A DNA stretch of 64,000 nt from Brugia malayi. Taxonomy: Eukaryota > Nematoda > Chromadorea > Rhabditida > Onchocercidae. Of the stretch, positions 11,730 through 23,552 are shown one piece after another. The first letter of the stretch is position 1; each line of letters opens with the position of its first letter. Below the pieces are notes generated by a model. The model saw only the letters and a program-made list of their open reading frames with translations, did no database searches and was not told the origin of the DNA. The stretch is from NCBI RefSeq assembly GCF_000002995.4, contig NW_025062475.1, positions 10,172,187 to 10,236,186 on the forward strand. Reading direction: 5' to 3'. A program made the position numbers and the translations under genes.

Positions 11730-14700
11730 TTATTGTTTACTCTGAGATCGATAGATCGATAAGCCAAAACTACCCGCTACCGTTATTGTAGCCAAATATG
11801 CCGTTGTTAAGGCAGCAAATGTTCCGGCAAAAAATTTCTTATTAATACAAATTCCATTATAGAGCCTCAATGTCTTCTCTCCCATACCTGAAATTATATA
11901 AAATCTCGCTTGAAATTATGCAACTATTAATATGAATTTAAAAGAGAAATTTAAATGACGAGTTGTCAGAAATGTTCGATTAAACCTATCCCATTATATG
12001 TTTTTTAGGTTATTTTTTTCCGATTTTGTTTACTCGGTTCAAATCCTTTGAATAGTCTCAAAATGTTTGCATAAAGAAACGAAGGTGAAGAGAAGGGATT
12101 ACTTTGATAAGGTAAGGTATGAACAGGTTGATCAGTGACATGAAGCTTATGATGTACTAAGTTGTCTGTTGAATAAATTTCAATTCTCTTCTCTTCTTTT
12201 TCCATCGATCGTTTTATTCGTTTAGAGCAATCCTGTAGAAATATGAAGGAGGAGAGAAATTAATATACATATAATAAGTGTTATGTATTTCATTTGCAAT
12301 GTAATTTTCACTTATAAAGGAGAAATAAAGAATGCTGTTTATGATATATTGTAAGATCAGAGGTGTATAAGTCTATCTGTTATTTAAGTAAAAGAAAAAA
12401 ATTGAATCATTAGAAATGTGATAGAAATGAAGATGAAAACAATGAGAAAGGGAGAGAGAGAAAAAAGGAAATATAAAACTTTTCCCTCAGTTTTTTATTT
12501 TGATGCAAATAACAATTGCTGAATTAATGATGGAGGAATAACTGAAAAAAAAAAATCAAGAGTGTAAGTTAAATAATTTAAACAACAACGGAATTATCAC
12601 TGTAAATTGAAGTGTAAGTAAGGCTTACTGGTTGTTTAGGACACAAATAATCAGTACTATTAGTGACAATAAATTGATCGAATTTTCGCAAACATGTAGC
12701 AACTGCACATGATATCCATACTTCATCAGCATCCGGAAATTTAAATGCCAATCCGTCAGCAAATGCCTGAAATGATCATTCATTTTCTGGCACATCAATG
12801 ATAAGAATAATTATTTTCTCTTCCTTTTATCATGTCTTTTTAAAACTTCATTAATAAAAATTCGGATAGACTTGCAATTTAAAAAAATTTTTTTTTAAAC
12901 TTTACTTAATCGATTGCAAGTAATTAATTGTTCTTGTATTTTTATGAAGTAGGAAGAAAAGCGAAGAGATAAACAGTTAATTTTATTAAATTATCTTAAT
13001 TAATTTGTACAGATTTTAAATTCGTTCTTTTTCTCTTTCTTCTTTTCTAACTCATTTATCAGCCAATTTTTTCATGTTTCTTCCTTTTTTTTTCCTCATG
13101 ATATGTTCGTTTGAAGTTACAATATAATTGACAACAATATGTCCTTGACCTTAAGATTATTTTTTTTTCTTAAGATTATAAACCTTAAGGTTATTTTCTG
13201 GGTACTGTACATTTGATACAATAACAGAATCCAAGGAGCATCCATTTTCGATTATTTTCATCTTACGGCCATCTTCTGCTTCCACTGAACATTCCTTTAT
13301 CCATACACCGTAAATACCTGTACTAATGATACATTCACTAATTAATTGATTCAAAATTTCAAGCAACACAATTCTGTTTTTTATAACAGAAATTATTGGT
13401 GAAACAGTTTAATTTACCTGCTTTAGAGTTCAAATGCCAAATGTACATCAATGGTTCACCAACAGAGACTAATCGTGCCGGTTCCATATTTGGATCCGGT
13501 ACACGTCCCTGAACAACCGTTAATTTCATAATTGGTATATCAGCTATTCCATTAATTACACCACTTGTACTCTTTTCTCTACAAACATTGCACAATTTTG
13601 AACCAATTTTTAAAGAAATTTGAATATCTCAAAATATATTTTAATTAATGGTTTTGCATCTTTCTTATTGCTAAGGATAGAATTGATAAATTTGTACAGT
13701 CCATTACTTTTACATTATTAAATTTAAAATCCTTCCAATTTTATTGCTGGCGGCGATACTTATTAATGTAAAATCAATACTGCTTTATTATTTACTCCAA
13801 TTGATTAGTTATATCAAATAATAATAACAATAATAATTTGAAAGCGTTCACTATTTCATTCTATTATTTATATCTTTTATGTTTTCATTTTGTCAGCAAT
13901 TAAACTACAATTCACAATAAAATGCTTAAACCAATAAACGAAAAACCTAATCATAGAATATTTAAAAAGTTTGAAAAAAAAAAAACAATTATTTTTCAAA
14001 AAAAAAAAATGGAAATAATGCAAAAGAAAAAAGAAAGAAAATATAAAATAGAAATTCCAATTTTTTTCTTTGCTTTTTTCTAATATTAGAATAATAAAAT
14101 TTACAAAAATGTCGAAATTAACATACGCTATGAAATTGAATTTGGTTGCGACCTTGAAAGATTGCTGTTGAAAAATGCAATGTACCGCAAAAGAACGATC
14201 GTCGGCAGTCACAAAATTTGGATGAAAACTGAAGACGAATACCACAAATATTTCAACTTCTTTTGTTTCAGACTAAAATTAAAACACTTTTTCCTCTCTT
14301 TTTTTTTTTGAAGAAAATACTAATTTAATTTATCCTAAATAAACCGTTGAATAAGCATCTCTGTTGGAAAATCGACAAGATATAAATGGAATGTACTAAT
14401 TAACATGAGTATTCGAAAAGGATGAAAAAGTGAGTGACAAAATAAAGAATTGAAATTATACTGGAATTAGTACTTAAATAACGAATTTTAAAGATAAAGC
14501 AATTGTAGAAATATTTATGCTCTATGTTACTGTAATTGCTCCACGATAAATTAATTATTAACAAAAATTTCTGATGCTAACACTTATTTCTCTGATAATT
14601 TTTCAATTAAATAAAATGTAGTCTATTTATTTTTTTTTTTTGAAGTTTTTAAAAATTTTTTTGTTTTCAAAAGTTGTTATAGCAATAGAGACGAAAATTA

Positions 14701-17700
14701 CTTATTTAGCATGATGTTTGTAGTGATAAGAAAGCGGTGATAATTATCAGTATATTAGTGAAATAATTTAACATCAGAAATTTGTCTCACTTCGTTTCCA
14801 TTAAAAATTTTATTTTATTTTAATTTCATTTTTTTGATAATATTTGTTAGAAAAAAAAAAAGATAATATTTCCAGCATATTAAACTAACGGTGCTCTCAA
14901 TAATACAAAATAAGTTTTTCGAAAAAAAAAAAAACACATTATATTAGTTAATGTGCTTTAAAAGTCTCAGTACAATTCCTAAGCTATTAATAAAATAATC
15001 AGTAACAGATATTTGAATTAAAATTAAGTAATTGGGTTAGAATTAACTATGACAATATTCTCTCATTTTTTTCGAACTCCAATGCATTAAAAGAAAGTGT
15101 TTTTTTCTTTTTCTTAATTTGAAGATAATTAAATCACTTATTTCTTAGCTTAAATAAATTTAAGAAAAGATGTCAGTAAAAAATTCATAAATTTAACTCT
15201 ACAAATTTATAATTTACCGCTCATTTATCAATTCAATTACTCTATCATTACAGTATCAGTTATGCAGTGATAAACTGAGAAGAAATAAAAAACAAAAAAA
15301 TATTTCGTTCTAATAAAAGTTCAAATAATTCGAATTCATTAAAAAAGAACTTCTTTCTTTATTTTTAAAAATGTCAGCTAACATTGTTATGCATTCGTTA
15401 TTATTGTTACAGTAATCACTTTATTGTTCCATATAAGAAAGAGCAAATAATAAGAGACAGTTATTTGCAAATGTTTACTTTTGGTAAAATTTTTTGATTT
15501 TAGACAATTTAGAAAATTAGGAATCATTTGAGAAAATCAAATGAATTGAAATAATTTGAATTTTTGAATAGAATGAAATACTTTATGAATTAGAATTTGC
15601 TACTCAATTATATTTGTATGTTTTATTTTCTTTTTCCTATATATGAAAATAGTAAATTTGGATTTTCATTAATATTGAGTAATGAGGGGATTTCATTAAC
15701 ATTTAATTAATTTTGTCGCAAGTACACTAGAAAGAGAGAACGAGAGAAAGGGAAAAAGATGAAAAGGGACGACCCAATTTTAATGCATCACAATTAATCT
15801 TCAAGCAAAACTGATAACCTTGACCCTAGTAGAAAAAAACAATCACCTGAGCCTCAATAAGTAATAATTACAAAGGAATGCTCTTTGCTAATTGGAATTA
15901 ATTACGTGTAATGAATTCTTCGATAGAAATTATTTTAGAGGCAGTGGTTACAGCAAATGAATTAATTTTATAATTCTACTACAATTGAAATTCGAATGAA
16001 TTCATTTCCAGTCGAATCAATTTTTTATTATTAATTAAAAATAATGATTAATTTTATTATACTCAAAATATCTGAAGTTTATTTATGTTCCATACGATTT
16101 TTTTTTTTTTAAATTCAGTTTAGCTCATTTTTTTCAATCTATTTGGCTTATTCGAATTAAGATTATTTAATTTTATAATATGTTTAGTTTACTGATAAAT
16201 TTTATGAAATATTAATCTTCGAAAAGAAATTAAATTTGATTAAAACATTGTAAAGATGAACAGTTGGTCGATATTGATTGTATGTTATTACTATTAGTAA
16301 TATAAATTAAGGTAAAGGAAGTTGCTTGAGCAGTATGCTTATGTATTTTATTATTGAAATTAGCTTATAATTATTTGCTGTTAGGAATAAAAGTAGGAAG
16401 TTTATCAATTAGTAAGTTTTATTACTTTTAATAGTAAAATTTTGCTACCTGTAATGGATATGCTAACAAAAAAGAAAGAAATTTCAAATTAAAAAAAAAA
16501 AAAAAAACATAATTGTTATTCTTTTCTGGTTTATAAGACTAATCTTATTTGATAAATATAAAATATTAGTTAATAAGTCATTTTGCTCAATTGAAATTGG
16601 TGTAATTAAAACAATGTTTGCAGCTGACCTATGATGTAAAAATACTTCGCGTTTTTTCCTTTAGTTCACATTTACATTTTAAATGTGATAATGATTTATT
16701 GCTAACTAGTTGTATGTTAATGACATATGCTTATCATTAGTAAGTGATAATAAATTACCTCATAAATATAGGTAAATAACGCAATGATACATTCTTAGAG
16801 CAAATGTTCCAATATTGAAATATTATTTCTTATATTTATATCACTGTTATTCCCGTTACATTCAAATTTGTTCACTACGAATTACTTTAAAATCAAAATA
16901 CTTGTCACACCTAATTTTCAATAGATTGAAATAACCAATTTATTGTTCATATATTTGCTTTATTACAGTAATAGTTTTTTTATCACTCATTTTATCACTG
17001 AAGTAGCTGTCTTATCACCGATACAGTTTTTTTTTTATTGCTTCTATGATTGCCCTATGAATTTTATTTACCACTGCAATAGCTACTTTACCACCTTATC
17101 ATTTATATAAGCTATCTTATCAGCGAGAATATGCTAACTGATAATTAATTATACTATCTAAGTGATACTGTACTTACATTCCTTCGTAACACCAAACCAC
17201 ATTGACCTATACGATTTATGGGAATTGAAAGTGACGGTGTCGTAGTGTTTTCGTTGAGTGTATAGATCGCAGCGCATCCGTTGCTCCGTCGCCAATTCTT
17301 GATGAAAACAACACCTTCAAATGATTCTTCGGTTGTACCTTCGATCGTTATATTCTCCGGTCCGCATACTGCTTCAGGCATTCCTATAACACCATTAAAT
17401 TTTTTATTACTTCAAATTTTTAAAATTCCTTCAAAGAATTTCTCTAAAAATTTTATATGCAAAGAGAAGCATAAAAATTCAAGGGAACATTGATTCATTT
17501 TAATAGAAAGAAAGGAGAAATTTTTAAACAAAATATGGGTTTAAATGCAAATTTTCATTTTTCTTTAAAACTGATAATATTTCTAATGTTTGAAAATGGA
17601 ACCTAAGTAGAAGCACTATAAAACTAACCTATTAATTTATTATCGATTGTTTTCGCCGTAACAGACTGAAAGTAATAAATCAATGATCAAAATTATATAA

Positions 17701-17961
17701 ATTTATTTATTTGTTTAATTGACATAGCATCAGTTTTATATGTTATCATTTTTAGATATCATTAAAATATAAAAAGTTCTTCTGACATCGATAGCAAATG
17801 TTTTCTCTTTATTTTCCTTTTTTTTTATATTTTTATTAAGAATTTGATTTGTCGAGTAGTCACAATAAACATATAACTTAGAAAGTTTTTTTCGTTTTCG
17901 TTAAAGGACATACCAGGAAGAAGTTAAGAAGAAATTGTAGAACCGGAAAGAGTTGTAGCAT
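11730..17961 (-). CDS. ZP-domain transmembrane protein (cuticlin/DYF-7-like)
   Basis: Minus-strand exons, 5' to 3': 17961-17914, 17665-17629, 17383-17178, 14272-14127, 13578-13418, 13317-13184, 12766-12629, 12232-12034 and 11887-11730, giving 408 residues. Exon 1 encodes a hydrophobic signal peptide (MLQLFPVLQFLLNFFL) just after a CTTTCCAG site. ZP-N: CGPENI near residue 33, the 'FEGVVFIK' strand, NGC and GQCGLVL, then SFHPNFVTADDRSF..HC. ZP-C: W/C-rich segments 'IKECSVEAEDG', ENGCSLD and ISCAVATC. A furin-like RIKR (~295-298) follows DCSK. After a linker comes a membrane segment (~375-399) and a 9-residue tail. Such proteins are cleaved, then polymerise in cuticle or at sensory dendrite tips. 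The 2.9 kb intron 3 (14273-17177) is featureless AT-rich DNA. The paralogue is not resolved. Confidence 0.85.
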
Positions 17962-19181
17962 AATCCTGGAAAGTGAGAATGAACAAGGAAATAAGAGCAA
18001 AAATAGCTCAGCAATAGCGGAACAAATTATTTGCTGTATATGGGATTAAGCGAAGAGAATGAACGGAAAAATGGAAACCCGGCGGAGGAGAGGCGGAAAT
18101 AGTAGAAAGAAGAATGAGGGAAGAAAAAGGCCGCCACAAAATGAGGAAATGAAGAAAACGGAGTATGAAAATGACTTTGCACATGGTGTGTATATATTAT
18201 AGTAGTAGTAGTAGTAGTAGCAGAAACAGTAGCAGTGGTAGTAGTAGTAGTATTGATGGCCTTGGCCTGGTATGAGCGGAAAAAGTTTCAGAAAATGTGG
18301 GAGAACTACCCGTTATATATACCATCTTGTACAAAGCAAAAGATATCTCTTTTCATTTCATATTTCTAAATTTCCTTTTTTTTGGACATGACAAAACTTT
18401 GTTAATTTGTTGAAATTTATAAACAAAAAAGGAAAGTAGCCGATTCTCCTTTCAATAAATATTAATTCATTTTCAATAAAAATTATTAGTTTGTTTTAGT
18501 TATCATTTATTTACTTTTACTTCATAATTATACAACATCCCAATTTAACTATTCAATTTCAGTTGTAACTAGTTGACTTACTTAACGACACCTTCTAATT
18601 TATCAACTTGCAACATTTTATTATCGATACGTTTGTAAATATTTAATCAGTCTTCAATTTGCAACAATGTCACAACTGGAAAAGATCAACTAAAAATGAA
18701 TGAAACGGATAGCAAGCAAAGTGGAGAAAATGTTACCAAATCATTCCTTTTTTTTGGAACTGATAGTTCTTTTTCTTTTTAAAAAAGATGAAGTAAAAGA
18801 TGCATAATCATCTATCAAACAAGATAAGAGGTAGGTGCTTGGAAAATATTAAGACGTATTATTACCAATTCAACCTATTTAGCTTTTTTCTTTTCTTTTG
18901 ATGAAAAATTTAATCTAGTTTTCTACCAATTTCCTCTTTATGATATTATCTGTACACTTGCTGAATGATGAAAGTGCAACAAACTGCATGGTAGAAAAAA
19001 ATTTTGAAAATGAGCAGTTTCTAGAATCGAAGAGAATAAAAAGCGAGAAAAAAATTTTTTTAATCGAACCCATACAATAGTAAATGCATTGCTATTAATT
19101 CTATATTGTACAAACAGTAGATAAGCATCATTTAATTATTAGTATCATTATCAATATTTTTAATATCATTTATCCTTATAG
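17962..19181 (-). other. Intergenic region between cfap410 and the ZP gene
   Basis: AT-rich. It should contain the cfap410 3' UTR and the ZP gene promoter. A CTTTCCAG site ends 4 bases before the ZP ATG on the minus strand and could accept a spliced leader. An (AGT)n tract lies at 18200-18252. No other gene was seen. Confidence 0.5.
18200..18252. repeat. Interrupted (AGT)n microsatellite
   Basis: Two AGT runs are separated by AGCAGAAACAGTAGCAGTGG. On the minus strand the repeat encodes poly-leucine in a chance ORF. Confidence 0.9.
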
Positions 19182-22100
19182 TCACCTTAATTTCTTAATC
19201 CTGTTTTGCGCTTCATCCACAACGTCATGAAGCCCATCTGCATCAAGTTCATCTAGTAATACTCTAATAGCGGAAATAATTCGTGTTTTCCGATGACGCT
19301 GCAAATTAGAATCTTTTAAATTTTACTGACATTTTAAATGATTAGTATGCTTAGATTAAAGCAAATGTTCACAATATAAAGGGAAAAAATTTTTAATTTA
19401 ACTTACAAGTGTTGAATATGACGTTGATCTTGGAAGGCTGATACTACGCTGTTGCGACAAATGCGAATTGTGAAATTGCTTGAAATCATGAGGCATATCT
19501 TGCATACTATGAAACATCATCGGATTCACCTTATCAGATGATGACACTTCTAAGCTGGAAAATAATAATTCTTTTTAGTGACAGTAATGCAAAGATTTTC
19601 AATATAAAAGTAATATTGAAGTAATTATACGTAATCACTTTATTGTCTTATTGTTTAAAATCAACCAGTTCTGTTTTACAGCTTATCAATGACAATTAGT
19701 ACGTTAAAAAAAACTTCCTGAAATTATAATTTGAAACGAAATTATTCAATAATGTAAAATCACAGTAAAATATACAAGGAAGAAAATGAAACATTTAGTC
19801 TCGTATTCTGAGTAAAACTTATTCAATTTGATAAAACTATTTGTTATACCTAATATCGATCGAAATTTTAAACAAAACAGGAAAAAAGGACGTGATAATG
19901 TTGTGCATTACACGTTAAAAATCCAATTTTGTTTACTTTAAAAATTTAAAGTAAAAAGTCAAGATAATTTTATAAATATCAGCTATGTATACAATATTCT
20001 TTTCCCACTAACTTTTACTAATAATTCCTTGATGGACAACCAATCAATTAAATTTTAATTGCGACTTTTTTTGAAACAAAACTCCGAATATTCACCAACT
20101 TATGTAATATTTTTCAGAAATTTCGAATATTGTGAATTTCATATTCACATTAAATTGAAACAAATAATTTCGTGTGAAAATCAATCGTACAAATTGAATC
20201 TAAGTGTTAGGATAAACAATATTATGAATCGTTTATCAATTTCTCATTTCTTATTGAGCCATTTCCTCATGCGTTTTTTGTTTATCTTGATATAATTTTG
20301 ATTTCCCATCTTTTTTTTTTTTATTCATAATCATTATTAATGGCTAGAATACCGAAAATATTACACATGTAGAATTCCCTATCCTTTAGTCAATCGTATT
20401 AGATATTTTTAGCATAGTTTTCGTTCACAAACCAATTCCTGCATCTGAGAGGATCTATTATATACTGCAAACCACTTCCATTCTAACATATATATTTGTA
20501 TGTGAGAGATGTGTGAGATTTACTATAAATTTTTACTCTTTGCCTTCTTCGACTTTAACAACTTTCGACTATACAAAACCAAAGCTCTCTCAAACCCAAA
20601 CAAATACTCGTCAGTAAAATTAAACCCGAAGTCTTTAACCTGACCAAGCAATTCTCTCCAGAATCTACGAGTAAAAAAAGAACCTTCATCAAAGTTTTGA
20701 ATGTACAAAACCAAAGCTCTCCCAAACCAAATAAAATTCACTGTATATGTTGCTTAACATTACATAAATGTTTGCTTAAAATCTTGCCATAAATTTCGAT
20801 TATCATTCTGTATTTCAATATTTTCTTCATACACGAATGCCTCCATTTGTTTCGGGGATTGTTGCTTAATGTGTCCCGGATTATGGGTTAAATGATTAGG
20901 CATTAATTCTTGAATACGAGGATGATTCGGAATAATTTTATCAATAACTGTTCTCTGATCATTTTCCCAATTAATTTCAGTAGCATTCAGTAGTTCATCA
21001 ATTGTTACCTCTGAAAAAAAAAAAAAAGTTAAGAATGTAGAATGGAGTCCTTATGACTATTAGATAATTACACACCAAAATTATACATCCAGTGATGGAT
21101 GTCAACCGCAATTATTTCGATGTTAGCCAAATAATGGTAACAAGGATCGCTAACGATGACAAGGAAAGCAATAGCAGTTGAATAATGATGACAAGGAACG
21201 CAATAGCAGCTGAATAATGGTGACAAAGATCGGAAAAGCAGTTGAATAATGGTGACAAGCAATATCAGCTGAATAATAGTGACAAGGATCGCAACGTAGT
21301 TGAATAATGGTGACAAGAACCGCAAAAGCAGTTGGATAATGATAACCAGTCTATTTTATAATTGCATAATAAAAAGTTAACAATATTTGCCTTCTCTATA
21401 GACTAAAATTAAACTAAAAAAATACATCATATAAAAAAAAAAAAAAAAAAGTATGTAAACTAATGTATATATATATATATAGAGTAGAAAACGCTGCTAT
21501 TGCGTCCTTGTCACCATTATAGACTAATGTTAATAATTTAAGATTTATATTTTAATTCCACTCCATACTGATATGCATAATAGATTTACTTACGTTTGTC
21601 ATCCAAACGTGTAAGGTTAGGTAAAATTCGCAAAACTTTCGCACGATGCTTGTTGTCAGCCGTGCATGGATTTTCATCAATCCAAAGAATTCTCAACAGC
21701 TTCAGATTTCTCAGATGCTCCAATTCATTTAAACTGCTAATTTCATTTTTCCGAAGATATAATTCTTCTAGCTGCATACAATTCTCCAACGGTTTTAAAC
21801 ATTTCACTCTGTTCATACTAAAAATTATCATACTTTATATTAACTGAGATCAGCGGACTAGTTATCTTAATGAATAAACTATATGCTTTAATTAAACATA
21901 GACTATCAGTGGATTTTTATACTACATACTTTAATTACTGATTTATACGTCTCAATTCACAATGCATCTTAATCAATGATTTATCACATTCTCTCTCCCT
22001 CTTTTTTCTCGTAAATTTATTGAAGACAAGCAAGAAGAAAAAACCTAAGAGAAAGGATCTGCAAATTAATCATCTGAGAGCAGAGATCGATGTTATCAAT

Positions 22101-22511
22101 ATCACAACCCCTGAAATATGTATATTGAAGATACAGTAGACTTGACGTCACGTATACCACATACTGTTTCATGATTTATAATGACGTTATATTAAGTGGT
22201 TATAAAATTGGAAGATTTTTTCAATGCAAGTTATATTTCGCAGGAATACATATATGTTGTCATCGAGCAAATAATAGTATGTAATTAATAATTGAATACA
22301 GATTAAAAATTATAAATAAATGATTACAAATATAAATTGGAATAAATATAAATAAAAAATGAACGTTAATAAACAAACAAACACATTTAATCAGTCATTT
22401 TTCAAAGTAAAGTTTAAGAAAGTCAGAAAATTACCATAAATTCAACTTTCGAACACATTCGACGGTAATTCTGGTACGACTATAAACAATTGATTCAGTT
22501 AATCGAACCAT
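19182..22511 (-). CDS. CFAP410 (C21orf2/LRRC76) ciliary leucine-rich-repeat protein
   Basis: Minus-strand exons, 5' to 3': 22511-22435, 22110-22045, 21817-21594, 21010-20764, 19554-19407 and 19298-19182, giving 292 residues (human about 256). The N-terminus VYSRTRITVECVRKLNLWG matches the family's opening segment. Leucine-rich repeats follow (LEELYLRKNEISSLNELEHL) with the cap LLRILWIDENPC...VLRILPNLTRLDDKQVT. After a variable middle, the last exon encodes the conserved helical tail AIRVLLDELDADGLHDVV. In vertebrates CFAP410 acts at the basal body with NEK1; in a nematode this would mean sensory-neuron cilia. Introns hold a minisatellite and a small duplication. The divergent neighbour is the JADE gene. 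Confidence 0.9.
20572..20737. repeat. Two-copy direct repeat in cfap410 intron 4
   Basis: TACAAAACCAAAGCTCTC.CAAACC occurs at 20572 and again at 20704, 132 bp apart. On the minus strand both copies sit in one open frame and give F.RALVLY twice. No ATG or usable splice arrangement was found, so it is not called as a gene. Confidence 0.75.
21129..21350. repeat. 32-bp minisatellite in cfap410 intron 3
   Basis: About seven imperfect units are built on AATAATGGTGACAAGGATCG plus CAATAGCAGTTG; clear units start at 21181, 21213, 21245, 21272 and 21303. Unit length ranges from 27 to 32 bp. Confidence 0.9.
21493..21520. repeat. Inverted single unit of the 32-bp minisatellite
   Basis: This 28-bp segment is the reverse complement of the unit at 21181 with one substitution and one gap. 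It lies ~140 bp from the array, so intron RNA could fold back. Confidence 0.85.
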
Positions 22512-23552
22512 AATAATGTGGTTGTCACTATGTTAAGAGTAGATTGGAGGATGAAATAAGAATTGATAGTGACAGTGCTGCATACACGTCTGATGTTATG
22601 TCTAGGCTCACTGGGCCAATTGCTTGGCTCACTGCGTTGTATTGTCCTGGGCTCCTTCACATCATCAATCTGCTGTTGTGTTTGCTGTATTGAAAGGATG
22701 TCGAGCTAGCAGTGGAAGCTAACTGATCTGGAAAAAAGGAATTCAATTGGGATTTATTACTTGATCATCTCACCCTATTCTTCATTCTGTCCAATTATTA
22801 CTGATCCATAAATTTCTTTTAATAACAAAAAAAGGGAATGCAAAAGAATAAAAATATCACTTCATTTACTAATTAAATTAATTATTAAATTTATACCATT
22901 ATTTAATCTAAATCTTTCAAATACAGCAAGTTTAATTCTTGTAAAAATAATGATTCCGAAACGAAATGTTTCCATTATTTTCTGGGCACTAATGCAAAGA
23001 AAATGTTTTTTTTTTACTGTATTCTGCATCAAAAATTAAATATTATTGAGTTGCAGCAGTGGTTGGGAGTTTCAACCGGATGGTTTCAAATATTTCATGA
23101 GGAAAATTGAATGTGAGCCAACTTCCTAGGTTTCGTCCTTTCTCTGAGGGTGTGTGTGTGTGTCTGTACGTGTATGCGTGTGTGTGTGTGTGTGTGTACA
23201 CAACACTTTTTGCATACTTCAAATTTACTTCCTCGTTCGTTAATTTAAATCTAAATTTAGCGGTTGACCTCTCATTTTCATTAGTTCTCACGTGCGTGAC
23301 TATTTGCACTATGTTATGAATTGATTATCTGTGGATTTACTGAGAGTTTCAATATTTTATTGGGAATTTCAACTCGATACTTGAGAGCTGATCGTTAGAA
23401 ATTGTTTACTGCTGTAGTATGGATATATGCCGATACGTGTTTACCAGTGACTTTGCCACCACATAATGACCAAAAATTCATTTCATAGTGACTAAATGTT
23501 TCTTCAATCCGTTTTGTAAAATCACTGTGAATGCTGCTATTTAGAAGTGGCG
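22512..23552. promoter_or_regulatory. Divergent promoter region, cfap410 and the JADE gene
   Basis: About 1 kb lies between the two start codons. It is somewhat richer in G and C than nearby intergenic DNA around 22560-22700, where GGCTCACTG occurs twice. A (GT)n tract is at 23148-23200. No specific factor site, including a clear X-box, was recognised by eye. Confidence 0.45.
23148..23200. repeat. (GT)n microsatellite, interrupted
   Basis: Two GT runs are separated by CTGTACGTGTATGC. ORFs crossing it on both strands are artefacts of the repeat. Confidence 0.95.

Noticed and set aside
12020..12060. GGTTCAAATCC resembling a tRNA B box
   Set aside because: It lies in the eighth exon of the ZP gene (minus-strand GFEPSK) and no A box or cloverleaf surrounds it.
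18197..18330. Minus-strand ORF with a poly-leucine run that looks like a signal peptide
   Set aside because: The leucines are encoded by the (AGT)n repeat and it stops without a splice donor; the exon at 17961-17914 is a better ZP signal peptide.
20523..20741. Intronic 72-codon frame as a real cfap410 exon
   Set aside because: It would need an intron of about 22 bases after exon 4 and does not continue in phase to exon 5.
23043..23319. ORFs on both strands across the (GT)n tract
   Set aside because: Their composition comes from the microsatellite and they have no family features.
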